Assembly (NCBI GenBank): GCA_021629085.1
Contig: JAJXRJ010000004.1
Span: 1-57,214 of the forward strand
From: Oscillospiraceae bacterium
GTDB taxonomy: Bacteria; Bacillota; Clostridia; UMGS1810
Length of the DNA: 57,214 nt
Reading direction: 5' to 3'
The notes under the pieces are model-generated. The model saw only the letters and a list, made by a program, of their open reading frames with translations. It did not search any database and had not been told where the DNA came from. The position numbers and the translations under genes were made by a program. Shown here in pieces: positions 41,490 to 50,625 of this stretch; positions within the stretch are counted from its first letter, which is position 1; each line of letters begins with the position of its first letter.

Positions 41490-43370
41490 TTACAGGCTGC
41501 TTGCACTGCAAATCTCTTGATAGTTGAGGCCGTGGCGCAGCCTGCCGGTTCCCGAAAAGCTAAGCCGTTCCTCTTCCAGTTCGTCAATTTTATCAATTTT
41601 GTGGGTTACATAGTCCAAAACCCGTTCCATTGCCGTGTCAATGCGCATGATTGCGCCGCCGTACCGGATGTCTAAAATTTCCCAGCCAACCGGCTTGTAT
41701 TCGTCAAAAAAGTGGCGGCGATGCGCTTTTCGCAAGGCCTGCAAATCCTGTGACAGTTTGGGAAGCACATGGCCTGCCATCCGCTTTAGTTCCTCAAAAT
41801 TGTTGTTTCGATAGGCGGTTGTGAGCTGCCGGCCTAAATCCGCTTTGGTTTCCAAAACATTTGCCAAATGGGAATAAAAGGTAAACATGGGTTCAAATGC
41901 AGGGTAGCGTCTGGCAGACGCTTTGAGCTTTTCTTTGAGCGCGCTGTAATGGGATGAAAAGCTTGCATCTCCCAAATCCTTGTCGCAAAGGCCAAGCAGA
42001 ACATCCTGCCACAGGCACGCGCGGGTAAGCGAGAGGACTTCTAAATTTTCACCGTTGTAAGACGGCATGCAGTCTAAGCGGTCAATGTCCATAAACGCAT
42101 CCCAGTCCACGCCCGTGCAGCAAAAAAACCGCTGCGGGAGTCTTGCCATATCCGGTTCTTTTGCATACATGTGCTCGGCGTAAAGCATAAGCCCCGGCAA
42201 AGCGGCAAACGTGCTGCCCTCCCGGTGGTCGTCGCCCCACACGGTTGCAAATACTTCGCGCACCCCCTTTTGTTTGCAGGCCGCAAGGGCCGCGTTTGTA
42301 GCGGCGGCTGAGATGTTGTAAAAGCTTGCAAACGTCCTGGTGCTGCGCGAGCTGCCTGCAAATATCAGATGGCCGCCAAGCATCCGGTGCCGGTCAATCA
42401 TGTCCGCATAGTCCGAAGGGTCTGTGTGGTAGTAGTCCCAGTAGATGAGGCCCATATTTTGCGGCACACGTTGCTTGTCTGTTTCGGCAAACTGCACGTT
42501 TGGGTCGTAATATTCATCTATATTGGATTTTGCGCGGAAATACATGTCAGACCACATCATGGGGGTCAATCCACGTCGCTGAACAATTTCATAGACGCGT
42601 GCCACGTGCTCTTGCATCAGCACCTCCTGGCTGCGGACGCCGTGCCGTTTGCGGTAGTTGCCCAGCCCCAGCATCCACGCTTCGTCCAGCCCCAGATGGA
42701 TCCGTTTGCTGCGAAAACAGGCTGAAACTGTGCCGATGAGCTTGTCTATGAGTGCATACACCGCCTCGTCGCCGACTAAAAGCACATCTTTGGTATCAGA
42801 CAGCCGCTTATAGGGCGGGCGCTTGATGGCTTCTTTCAAGTGGCCCAGCGTTTGGATACAGGGGATCATTTCAATGCCCAGTGCATCAGCATAGTCGTCC
42901 AATGCGCGAAAATCCTCCGGCGTAAACCGGGGGCGCATGTTCCCCCAGTAGGGTTCGCCTTCCACACTATAGCAGTCTTCACAGTAGAGCATCATCATAT
43001 TAAACCCCATGCCCGCAAGGATGAGCAATAGCTTTTTGCACGCATCACGCTTAAGCAGGGAACTGGCCTGTGAGCCGTCAAACATAGCACCGCACGTGTC
43101 AAAAAAGCAAGGTTCTTCCAGCGAAAAATTTTCCTCCAGCACACGCTCTTTTAAGAGCGTCACCGCGCGGAACACCTGATAGGGGCGGTCTAGATAAAAA
43201 TCCACCTGGTTTTTGTTTTTTACCACGCGAAGCTTTTTATTTCCTGTTATGGTGATGTGCACACTGCACCCGCCCGGCTGCTGCGCAATGGTATGCCATT
43301 TTAGAAATTCCGCCATGCCTGTTTGGAAGCGGGGGTCTAAATTTTCAAACAACAACTTCAAGATTTGCAC
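41490..43370 (-). CDS. GH20-family beta-N-acetylhexosaminidase-like protein, cytoplasmic
   Basis: A 626-residue protein without a signal peptide. The GH20 catalytic barrel (about 85-440) has the catalytic D229-E230 in HLGLDEAWMLG, CIQTLGHLKEAI and a MMWSDMYF strand. An N-terminal domain and a helical C-terminal domain surround it. Cytoplasmic GH20 enzymes of this kind act on short GlcNAc- or GalNAc-containing oligosaccharides after import. The start is probably the GTG at 43368-43370, 26 bases inside the end of nagA; the ribosome site is not strong, so a nearby TTG is possible. It sits between nagA and the secreted GH30. Confidence 0.85.
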   Translation of the reverse strand: MQILKLLFENLDPRFQTGMAEFLKWHTIAQQPGGCSVHITITGNKKLRVVKNKNQVDFYLDRPYQVFRAVTLLKERVLEENFSLEEPCFFDTCGAMFDGSQASSLLKRDACKKLLLILAGMGFNMMMLYCEDCYSVEGEPYWGNMRPRFTPEDFRALDDYADALGIEMIPCIQTLGHLKEAIKRPPYKRLSDTKDVLLVGDEAVYALIDKLIGTVSACFRSKRIHLGLDEAWMLGLGNYRKRHGVRSQEVLMQEHVARVYEIVQRRGLTPMMWSDMYFRAKSNIDEYYDPNVQFAETDKQRVPQNMGLIYWDYYHTDPSDYADMIDRHRMLGGHLIFAGSSRSTRTFASFYNISAAATNAALAACKQKGVREVFATVWGDDHREGSTFAALPGLMLYAEHMYAKEPDMARLPQRFFCCTGVDWDAFMDIDRLDCMPSYNGENLEVLSLTRACLWQDVLLGLCDKDLGDASFSSHYSALKEKLKASARRYPAFEPMFTFYSHLANVLETKADLGRQLTTAYRNNNFEELKRMAGHVLPKLSQDLQALRKAHRRHFFDEYKPVGWEILDIRYGGAIMRIDTAMERVLDYVTHKIDKIDELEEERLSFSGTGRLRHGLNYQEICSASSL

Positions 43371-44550
43371 TTCCCATCCTTTTAAATTCTGTTGATAATA
43401 TCGTGTTTACAACGGTCAGCTGTTGGTTTAGAAAGATAATATCCGCATCTTTTCCCGGTTCCAGGCTGCCTTTTTTATCGTCTGCGCCAACCACGCTTGC
43501 CGGTGTTAAGCTGAGCATCATCACTGCCTCTGTGAGCGGGATCCCACAGCTAAGCACCGCCCATTTTAAAATGCCGTCGCCAGTGGCAATGCTGCCGGCA
43601 AACGAGCTTTTATCTGGCAGTTTTGCAACGCCGTCTTCCACAATAACCCGGTTTTTTTGCAGGCGTTGTCCCAAAAAGCTTTCTTTTTCGAAGGTCCCTG
43701 CCGCGCGCATGGCATCGGTGGTCAAATTGATGTAGTGCGCACCCTTTAACTTTAAGGCCAGAAGCAGCACCTCTTTTGGCACATGGTGCCCGTCGCCAAT
43801 GAGCTCAATACGCATATCATCCATTAAATACGCCGCCTCCAGTATGCCCGCGCACATGGTTTGGTTGATTTTGCGGACACTGGTTGTGCCGGAATACAAA
43901 TGCGTGATGTGGCAAAAGCCCATCTTGCGCGCCTGCAGCATATCTGAATACGTGGCGGCACTGTGCCCGCACGAAAGGAAAATACCGCGCTTTTGCATTT
44001 GCGCCGCCATATACTCTGTGCCGGCAAGCTCCGGCGCGGTGGTGCACAGCTTTAAAATGTCGCCGGCCGTATCCATCAGCCAATCGACCTCTTTTGGCGC
44101 GGGCGGTCGGATATGGGCAGCATTTTGTGCGCCGCGCATATCATTTGCAATATACGGCCCCTCTAAGTGCAGCCCCAAATAGTGCACGGGCGCAGGCATA
44201 CTTATGGCAGAGCGGTAAGCAGAAAACACCATTTGCGCCGCCTGTTTGCTGCAGGCAACCGTTGTGGGCAAAAGGGAGGTGGTTCCATGCTTTCTGTGTG
44301 TGCTTGCAACGGTAAAGAATGCTTCCGGCGTGGCGTCCATAAAATCGGCCCCGCCGCCGCCGTGGGCGTGGATTTCCACAAAGCCAGGCGCGACATACAT
44401 GCCCTTGGCGTCTATAATCATTGCATCCTTTGCAATTTCCCCCAAAAAGCCACATTCCGCGATTTCCCCGTCTTCTATCACCAACGCACCGTTTAACAAA
44501 TTCCTTGGCGTAATAAGAATCCCATTTTTTACAAATATTCTATGAGGCAC
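43345..44550 (-). CDS. nagA: N-acetylglucosamine-6-phosphate deacetylase
   Basis: A 401-residue amidohydrolase. Metal-site motifs are EIHAHGGGG (HxH), the Glu in HLEGPYI, CGHSAATY and the catalytic TTDAM. It removes acetate from GlcNAc-6-phosphate. GTG at 44548-44550 has AAGGAAG 8 bases upstream. It lies 21 bases after nagB and overlaps the GH20 gene, so the three are translated from one transcript. Confidence 0.95.
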   Translation of the reverse strand: MPHRIFVKNGILITPRNLLNGALVIEDGEIAECGFLGEIAKDAMIIDAKGMYVAPGFVEIHAHGGGGADFMDATPEAFFTVASTHRKHGTTSLLPTTVACSKQAAQMVFSAYRSAISMPAPVHYLGLHLEGPYIANDMRGAQNAAHIRPPAPKEVDWLMDTAGDILKLCTTAPELAGTEYMAAQMQKRGIFLSCGHSAATYSDMLQARKMGFCHITHLYSGTTSVRKINQTMCAGILEAAYLMDDMRIELIGDGHHVPKEVLLLALKLKGAHYINLTTDAMRAAGTFEKESFLGQRLQKNRVIVEDGVAKLPDKSSFAGSIATGDGILKWAVLSCGIPLTEAVMMLSLTPASVVGADDKKGSLEPGKDADIIFLNQQLTVVNTILSTEFKRMGSANLEVVV

Positions 44551-44571
44551 AACATCGCTTCCTTGCTGGGG

Positions 44572-45417
44572 TTAGTTGTAAATCCGGATGTTTGGCACGG
44601 GTGGTTTGAGCGCATCTTCGCTTGCATACAGCCGTGCGTCCGGATGGGCCTGGAACAGCGAACAGGGGACGTGCGCCGTCCTTTCGCCGTGCAGCACCTT
44701 TCTGAGCGCGCCCGCGTTCCATCCGCGCGGCATGCACATGCGCACCTTTTTTGCATAAAACATCTCTTTCATGCCGATGGTGATGCAGTAGTCCGGGATT
44801 CCGTCCAAATCGCCGCCGCAGTTCATAAATGCATTGATGGTTTTGGTTTCGCGGGAAATTTTTAAAACCCGCGTTGGCCGGTTTAAAAATTCCTCGTTAG
44901 AAATGGTTTCCCCATCTTCGGGCGGCTCGTTGAAGGCAAAGTGCCCGTTGATGCCAACGCCACCCCAGGCCATATCCAGCTTCCCATATTGATGGATGAT
45001 TTCTAAAATCCGCTCCTCCTTGCCCGGCTCTGGGAAAATCCGGTTTTGGGGCGCAACATTTAGCGAGTCTGGGATTTTCGAGTAAAACACCCGTTCCATA
45101 CCGCCGCGGAAGGACAGCGGATGCGAGGGGTCTATGAATTCGTGCGGGTTTTTTAAATATTCGTCCATGTTCATAAAACAGCAATTTTTAAGGCTTACCT
45201 GATACTTGTTCACCAGGTAGGCCAGCCGGCTGTAAGGCCCAACCGGGCCATAGGGCACCACCATGAGCGTCGGCTCGCCCAATTGGTTGTTTTCCGCAAT
45301 ACAGTCCAAAACCTCGATTGCCATTTTCCAATACAAATCGTGCTCTGTCTCACATGCTTCCAAAGAAATGCTGCTGCCTTCTCCCAGATGATCGCGCGCA
45401 ATTTCATTGATATGCAT
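44572..45417 (-). CDS. nagB: Glucosamine-6-phosphate deaminase-like protein
   Basis: A 281-residue NagB-like sugar-phosphate isomerase/deaminase. FMNMDEYL, GGVGINGHFAFNEPPE and the C-terminal RMCMPRGWNAGALRKVLHG match the family's substrate and catalytic segments. It would convert glucosamine-6-phosphate to fructose-6-phosphate. It is more divergent than core NagB and slightly longer, so activity on a related amino-sugar phosphate is possible. First gene of the operon, divergent from the AraC regulator. Confidence 0.85.
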   Translation of the reverse strand: MHINEIARDHLGEGSSISLEACETEHDLYWKMAIEVLDCIAENNQLGEPTLMVVPYGPVGPYSRLAYLVNKYQVSLKNCCFMNMDEYLKNPHEFIDPSHPLSFRGGMERVFYSKIPDSLNVAPQNRIFPEPGKEERILEIIHQYGKLDMAWGGVGINGHFAFNEPPEDGETISNEEFLNRPTRVLKISRETKTINAFMNCGGDLDGIPDYCITIGMKEMFYAKKVRMCMPRGWNAGALRKVLHGERTAHVPCSLFQAHPDARLYASEDALKPPVPNIRIYN

Positions 45418-45441
45418 TTTATCCCCTCCTTCTCAGCTCCA

Positions 45442-45447
45442 AGTATA
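45442..45447 (-). promoter_or_regulatory. Candidate -10 box of the nagB operon
   Basis: On the minus strand TATACT (45442-45447) lies 25 bases before the nagB start. The -35 position (45465-45470, TAGACG) is poor, which suits an activator-dependent promoter next to a divergent AraC gene. Confidence 0.5.
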
Positions 45448-45492
45448 GCAAACCGGCCGTTTACCGTCTATATGAAAACCTGCTATTTTTTC

Positions 45493-45509
45493 GTACAATT
45501 TTGCTGTAC
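45493..45509. promoter_or_regulatory. Candidate operator in the nagB/araC intergenic region
   Basis: A GTACA...TGTAC inverted repeat (5-base arms, 7-base spacer) lies between the divergent promoters. It is weak evidence on its own but is well placed for the adjacent AraC-type regulator. Confidence 0.3.
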
Positions 45510-45522
45510 ACTTCAATACTGC

Positions 45523-45551
45523 TTGACAAATAAAATCCTTATATTTATAAT
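45523..45551 (+). promoter_or_regulatory. Consensus promoter of the AraC-family gene
   Basis: TTGACA (45523-45528) and TATAAT (45546-45551), both perfect, with a 17-base spacer. Expression of the regulator should be constitutive. Confidence 0.8.
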
Positions 45552-45632
45552 GAAAATAAACAAATTTTTATCATTTGTTTCTTTTAAATATTTGTCAATT
45601 TTTTTATGCGGTATGTGATTGGAGGGGACGAT

Positions 45633-46469
45633 ATGCTGCCTTCAAGCGAACAGGTGTCAAACGACTATTTGCATATTAACCACTGCGGCATTGAATATCT
45701 GTGGGATAAGGACTACAGCATGCTCAGAAGCAAGGGGCGGATGGACTATCACATTTTATATATTGCCCAGGGGCGGTGCTACACTGAGATTTTAGGACAG
45801 GCGTACACGGTGGAGGCAGGCGGGCTCATCTATTTTGCACCTGGGGAAACGCAAAAGTATGCTTTTTGCGCGGCGGATAAGCCCATATCCTGCTATCTGC
45901 ACTTTTCGGGGACTGGCTGTGCCGCGCTGATAGAGCGCATTGGGCTTGGGAAAGAACACATATTGGATGTTGGGAAGAGTAAGACGCTTGAAGCCATCTT
46001 TGAAAAAATGATAGAAGAGAAAAATTTGAACCGGCCGTTTTGCGACAGCCTGTGTGCCGCCTATTTGCTGGAGCTGTTTTCCATGATGGGAAGAAAAATT
46101 GCGCTGAATAAAAACCCGGTTTACAGAAAGAATAAATCCCGCGTGGATGCGGTGTGCGCGATTATGCATGAGGAGTACGCCCGGTCGCATCCGCTGGAGC
46201 GGTATGCGAAGGACTGCCACTTGAGCGTGAGCCGGTTTTCGCATATTTTTAAGCAGAGCACGGGGTTGACGCCGGTGGAATATATCAATCAAATCCGCGT
46301 TGGAAAGGCAAAGGACTTACTGCTCAACACCGACCTTCCCATGTCGGAAATTGCCGAGCGGGTGGGGTTTTCCAATCAAAATTACTTTGGCCGCGTGTTT
46401 AAAAAATACACGGGGATGGCGCCCAAACGCTATGCTTTGGAGGAAGGTGCGCTCACCGGCGCAAAATAG
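45633..46469 (+). CDS. AraC-family transcriptional regulator
   Basis: A 278-residue regulator. The N-terminal cupin-like effector domain (about 20-150; YHILYIAQGRC...AGGLIYFAPGE) precedes two helix-turn-helix motifs (about 180-278). The first is in LERYAKDCHLSVSRFSHIFKQ and the second in MSEIAERVGFSNQNYFGRVFKK. I chose the ATG at 45633 after GGAGGGG (45621-45627). Divergent placement suggests it activates nagB-nagA-GH20-GH30 in response to an amino sugar or derived oligosaccharide. Confidence 0.92.
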   Translation: MLPSSEQVSNDYLHINHCGIEYLWDKDYSMLRSKGRMDYHILYIAQGRCYTEILGQAYTVEAGGLIYFAPGETQKYAFCAADKPISCYLHFSGTGCAALIERIGLGKEHILDVGKSKTLEAIFEKMIEEKNLNRPFCDSLCAAYLLELFSMMGRKIALNKNPVYRKNKSRVDAVCAIMHEEYARSHPLERYAKDCHLSVSRFSHIFKQSTGLTPVEYINQIRVGKAKDLLLNTDLPMSEIAERVGFSNQNYFGRVFKKYTGMAPKRYALEEGALTGAK

Positions 46470-46525
46470 GGCCGCGGATGAAAACCCTCCTGCGCTTGGC
46501 AGATGCTTTTTGGCCTTTTGCAGTT

Positions 46526-46984
46526 TTAGTTTGCATAGTCCTTTAAGCGGCGCTCCATTTCGCGTTTTGCATCGCGCCTTTGCAAATCCTCCCGCTTGTC
46601 GTAGTTCTTTTTGCCGCGCGCCAAGGCCAGCTCCACTTTCACGCGGGAATTTTTTAAGTAAATTTTTAACGGCACCAGCGAATAGCCCCGCTCTTTTACC
46701 TGGCCGATGAGCTTTCGGATTTCGTATTTGTGGAGCAGGAGCTTGCGGTCGCGCAGCGGGTCGCAGTTGAAAATGTTCCCCTGCTCGTAGGGGCTGATGT
46801 GCATATTTTTTAAATACACCTCGCCGCCTGCAAGCGTGGCGTAGGAATCTTTTAAATTTACCTTGCCTGCACGCAGCGATTTCACCTCTGTGCCTGCAAG
46901 CGAGATGCCGCATTCATAGGTATCTTCAATAAAAAAATCGTGCCTTGCTTTTTTGTTCTGTGCCAAAAGCTTGATGTTGTCCAT
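46526..46984 (-). CDS. smpB: SsrA-binding protein SmpB
   Basis: A 152-residue SmpB, the tmRNA partner in rescue of stalled ribosomes. The N-terminus KLLAQNKKARHDFFIEDTYE, the GTEVKSLRAGK segment and the basic tail KREMERRLKDY are typical. It is 2 bases downstream of rnr. I did not find a tmRNA gene in the neighbouring sequence. Confidence 0.96.
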   Translation of the reverse strand: MDNIKLLAQNKKARHDFFIEDTYECGISLAGTEVKSLRAGKVNLKDSYATLAGGEVYLKNMHISPYEQGNIFNCDPLRDRKLLLHKYEIRKLIGQVKERGYSLVPLKIYLKNSRVKVELALARGKKNYDKREDLQRRDAKREMERRLKDYAN

Positions 46985-46986
46985 CG

Positions 46987-49092
46987 CTATTCCTCCAATA
47001 CAAATGAAATTTCGCGCAAATCGACGTTCACATCCGAAACTGTCACGCGGATGGGATCGCCGATTTTGTATGTCCGCCCTGTGCGCTCGCCCATGAGCGT
47101 ATAGCGTTTTTCGTCAAAAATATAGTAGTCGTCGTAAAGGTCCACCATGCGGATGAGCCCCTCCACCGTGTTTTCCAGCTCCACAAAGAGCCCAAACGAC
47201 GTGCAGGAGGAGATGATGCCGTCATAGCTTTCACCAATGTGTTCTTTCATGTATTCCGCTTTTTTTAAGTCGTCGCAGTCGCGTTCCGCGTATTGCGCTG
47301 TCACTTCCGCCTCGCTGGCGCTGACCGACACCTGGTTTGCAAACGCCGAAAGTACGGCAATGCGTTTTTTCGATAATCCGTTTTTCCCAATAAACTCCTT
47401 GATAATGCGGTGGATGGCAAGGTCAGGATAGCGGCGGATGGGGGAGGTGAAATGGCAGTAGTAGTCAAACGCCAGCCCAAAATGCCCGCTGTTTTGCGGC
47501 AGGTAGCGCGCTTTCATTAAAGAGCGCAGCATCACTGTGCCAATGAGCTTTTCTTTGGGTGCGCCCTTCACCTTTTTTAAAAGGGTTGCAAATTCTTTGG
47601 GATGAGGTTCAGAAGTGCTTCTGATGCGAAACCCCATGGGCGCTAAAAATTCATTGAACGCTGTGATTTTTTCCGGCGACGGCCGCTCGTGTGCGCGGTA
47701 TACAAACGGGATGTCCGCCCAAAACATGGCTTCTGCCACAGTCTTGTTGCACAGCAGCATAAATTCTTCAATGATGGAATTTGCAATGGTGGTTTCATAT
47801 TTTAAAATTTCAACGGGCTTTCCAGTTTCGTCCAGTTTGATTTTGGTTTCGGGAAAGGCAAAGTCAATGCTGCCCTTTTTCATGCGCTTGGCGCGTAAGA
47901 GCTCTGACAGGCGGCGCATCTTTTTTAGCATGGGCAATATGTGCCGGTACCGCTTGCAAAGCGCAGGGTCTTTGGAAAGCAGCATGCTCGCCACGTCGTC
48001 ATATGTCATGCGCTCGGCAGTGCGGATGACACCGTTTACAATGCGGTGGTCAATCACCCTGCCCTCATGGTCGATATCCATAATCACCGAAAGCGTCAGC
48101 CGGTCCACCTGCGGATGTAAGCTGCAAATGCCGTTGGAGAGCTTTTTGGGCAGCATGGGCACCACGCGGTCTACCAGATAGACGCTGGTACCGCGCTTTT
48201 GCGCCTCTTTATCAAGCGCGCTGTTTTCCTTTACATAGTGGGTGACGTCTGCAATGTGCACGCCCAGCCGGTAAAAATTGTCAAACTCTAAAAGGCTTAT
48301 CGCGTCATCCAAATCCTTTGCGTCGGCGCCGTCGATGGTGATGATGGTTTCATTACGGAAATCTTCCCTTCCGGATAAATCCTGTTCGCGGATGGAGCCG
48401 GGAATGCGCTCCGCCTCTTTGCGCACGGCGGGCGGGAAGGTGTCGCTTAGGCCGTATTGCTTTAAAATGGACAAAATATCCACACCCGGCTCGCCGCTAT
48501 GCCCCAGCACCTCCGCAATTTCCCCTTCCGGGTTGCGGCGGTTGCCCGGCCACTTGGTGATGCGTACCACAACCTTGTCGCCGCCCTTTACATGCTTGGC
48601 GTTGGCCTTGGGAATGAAAATATCGGTATTTAGGCGCTTGTCATCAGGAATGACAAACCCAAAATTGCGGCTTTTTTCAAACCGGCCCACAATGGTCTCA
48701 TTGGCGCGCTTTAACACGGCAACCACTTCGCCCTCGCGTCGTTTGCCGTCCTGTGGCTTTTTGGTTGGTTTCACTAAAACCACGTCGCGGTTCATAGCGC
48801 CGGCCACTGCGTCGGCGGGGATAAACACGTCGTCTTCTTCCTGCAGTAAAAAGCCAAACCCGCGCTCAGTGCTTTGGAACACGCCATTTAAAAGCCCCAT
48901 GCTTTTAGACGACACATAGCGGCCCTTGCGGGTTTTTACAATTTCCCCCTCGCTTATCAGTTGGTCTAGCAGGGCTGAAAATTCTTCCGTATCCTCTTTG
49001 GGCACGCAAAGCGTCACAGCCAGCTCGTCAAATTTGAGCGGTTTATAGGAAGGCTCGCTTAAAAAGCCCACAATTTTTTCTTTTCGCGTCAT
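46987..49092 (-). CDS. rnr: Ribonuclease R
   Basis: A 701-residue RNase R, a 3'-5' exoribonuclease. Two N-terminal cold-shock domains (about 70-220) precede the RNB catalytic domain (about 245-575; TIDGADAKDLDDAISL holds the metal-binding Asp cluster) and a C-terminal S1 domain (about 615-700). It degrades structured and defective mRNA and works with SmpB-tmRNA, which explains the rnr-smpB linkage. Confidence 0.96.
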   Translation of the reverse strand: MTRKEKIVGFLSEPSYKPLKFDELAVTLCVPKEDTEEFSALLDQLISEGEIVKTRKGRYVSSKSMGLLNGVFQSTERGFGFLLQEEDDVFIPADAVAGAMNRDVVLVKPTKKPQDGKRREGEVVAVLKRANETIVGRFEKSRNFGFVIPDDKRLNTDIFIPKANAKHVKGGDKVVVRITKWPGNRRNPEGEIAEVLGHSGEPGVDILSILKQYGLSDTFPPAVRKEAERIPGSIREQDLSGREDFRNETIITIDGADAKDLDDAISLLEFDNFYRLGVHIADVTHYVKENSALDKEAQKRGTSVYLVDRVVPMLPKKLSNGICSLHPQVDRLTLSVIMDIDHEGRVIDHRIVNGVIRTAERMTYDDVASMLLSKDPALCKRYRHILPMLKKMRRLSELLRAKRMKKGSIDFAFPETKIKLDETGKPVEILKYETTIANSIIEEFMLLCNKTVAEAMFWADIPFVYRAHERPSPEKITAFNEFLAPMGFRIRSTSEPHPKEFATLLKKVKGAPKEKLIGTVMLRSLMKARYLPQNSGHFGLAFDYYCHFTSPIRRYPDLAIHRIIKEFIGKNGLSKKRIAVLSAFANQVSVSASEAEVTAQYAERDCDDLKKAEYMKEHIGESYDGIISSCTSFGLFVELENTVEGLIRMVDLYDDYYIFDEKRYTLMGERTGRTYKIGDPIRVTVSDVNVDLREISFVLEE

Positions 49093-49200
49093 TTGCCCTA
49101 AATTCCTTTCCTGTCAATCAAAAATGTACCAAAAATGGAAGCAATATCAAACAATATTATATCATTTTTTTGAAAAAAAGATACTGTTTTTTAAAAATAC

Positions 49201-49229
49201 TTGCAAAAACCGACAAATCATATTAAAAT
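49201..49229 (+). promoter_or_regulatory. Promoter of the DUF1015 gene
   Basis: TTGCAA (49201-49206) and TAAAAT (49224-49229) with a 17-base spacer. This places the transcription start near 49236, so the gene must begin downstream of the open frame's first TTG. Confidence 0.6.
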
Positions 49230-49260
49230 ATGGGGAGAAACAGAGCGAAGGGACGGATGG

Positions 49261-50523
49261 TTGTTGCACAGTGCAATTTTGAAGGAGGCAAATATCTTAC
49301 TGCCGGATGTGGCGGATATGCAAAAGTGGAGTGTGGTGGCCTGCGACCAGTACACCTCTGAGCCCGCGTATTGGGAAGCGGTGCAGTCGTTTGTGGATGG
49401 CGCGCCGTCCACGCTGTCTTTGGTGTTCCCGGAAATTTATCTGGAAGAAGCTGATGCAGATTTGCGCATTCAAACCATTGACAGGACCATGGACGACTAT
49501 GTCAAATCGGGTATTTTAAAGGAAACGGGGCCGTGCTTTGTGTATGTGGAGCGCACGTTGAAAGACGGCCGGGTGCGCAAGGGCCTGGTCGGCATGGTGG
49601 ATTTGGAGGCGTATGACTTTGCGCCCGGCGCAAAACCGCCTGTCCGCGCCACAGAGGGCACGGTGCTGGAGCGGATTCCGCCGCGGGTGAAAATCCGGAA
49701 GGACGCGCTGTTAGAACTGCCGCACGTGATGCTGCTCATAGACGATGCAAAAAAAACGGTGATTGAGCCGCTTGCGCAAAAAAAAGCGGAATTTACAAAG
49801 CTGTACGATTTTGACTTGATGATGGATTCGGGCCACATTGCGGGGTACCAGGTTTCAAAAGACGCTGCAAACGCTGTGCACAGTGCGTTGGATGCGCTGG
49901 GCGACAAGGATGCGTTTTATAAAAAATACGGGCCGCAGACAGGCGATGTGCTGCTGTTTGCAGTGGGGGACGGCAACCATTCGCTGGCCACCGCCAAAAC
50001 CTGTTATGAAGCGGTAAAAGCCGAAATTGGTGAAGCGGCGGCCAAAAAGCTTCCCTGCCGCTATGCACTGACCGAGGTGGTCAATCTGCACGACGCCGCG
50101 CTGGAATTTGAGCCCATCCACCGCATTGTGTTCGGCGTTTGCCCGGAAGACTTTTTTGCAGCGCTCAAATCTTTCTACGAGCTGATGCCAGGCGCATCGG
50201 AAAAGAGCTTTACACTGATTTTAAACGGCAAAAAACAGGACTACACCATTAAAAACCCCAACTTCAACCTCACGGTGGGGTGCATTCAGGCGTTTTTGGA
50301 CGACTATCAAAAGACGCATGACATCAAGGTGGACTACATCCACGGCGCGGACGTGGTAGAGTCGCTTTGCGGGCCGGATACAGCCGGTATTTTGCTGCCC
50401 GGCATGGAAAAGGACGACCTGTTTAAAACCGTTGTTTTGGACGGCGTACTGCCGCGCAAAACCTTCTCCATGGGCGAGGCGTGTGACAAGCGGTTTTATT
50501 TGGAATCGCGAAAAATCCAGTAA
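49261..50523 (+). CDS. DUF1015-family protein next to serC and serA
   Basis: A 420-residue protein of the DUF1015 (COG4198) family. Visible segments are SVVACDQYTSEPAYW at the N-terminus, FAVGDGNHSLATAKTCYE in the centre and YALTEVVNLHD. No characterised activity is known to me. I chose the TTG at 49261, because AAGGGA (49248-49253) lies 7 bases upstream and the promoter covers the earlier starts. A TTG at 49264 is equally possible. The gene precedes serC and serA on the same strand. No serB is in the window, so a role in serine biosynthesis is an open inference. Confidence 0.85.
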   Translation: MLHSAILKEANILLPDVADMQKWSVVACDQYTSEPAYWEAVQSFVDGAPSTLSLVFPEIYLEEADADLRIQTIDRTMDDYVKSGILKETGPCFVYVERTLKDGRVRKGLVGMVDLEAYDFAPGAKPPVRATEGTVLERIPPRVKIRKDALLELPHVMLLIDDAKKTVIEPLAQKKAEFTKLYDFDLMMDSGHIAGYQVSKDAANAVHSALDALGDKDAFYKKYGPQTGDVLLFAVGDGNHSLATAKTCYEAVKAEIGEAAAKKLPCRYALTEVVNLHDAALEFEPIHRIVFGVCPEDFFAALKSFYELMPGASEKSFTLILNGKKQDYTIKNPNFNLTVGCIQAFLDDYQKTHDIKVDYIHGADVVESLCGPDTAGILLPGMEKDDLFKTVVLDGVLPRKTFSMGEACDKRFYLESRKIQ

Positions 50524-50562
50524 AGCTTGTTAAATCTATAACACAATTTTTTATAGAAACCA

Positions 50563-50591
50563 TTGACGAATCCTATAAATTCGGATATAAT
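50563..50591 (+). promoter_or_regulatory. Promoter of serC-serA
   Basis: TTGACG (50563-50568) and TATAAT (50586-50591), 17-base spacer, 35 bases before the serC start codon. Confidence 0.75.
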
Positions 50592-50625
50592 TAAGTTTAA
50601 TATGAAATATGGGAGGAATTTACAA

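Noticed and set aside
46470..49200. A tmRNA gene expected near smpB
   Set aside because: No tRNA-Ala-like ends or tag-coding frame were recognised on either strand beside rnr-smpB. The two genes are often apart.
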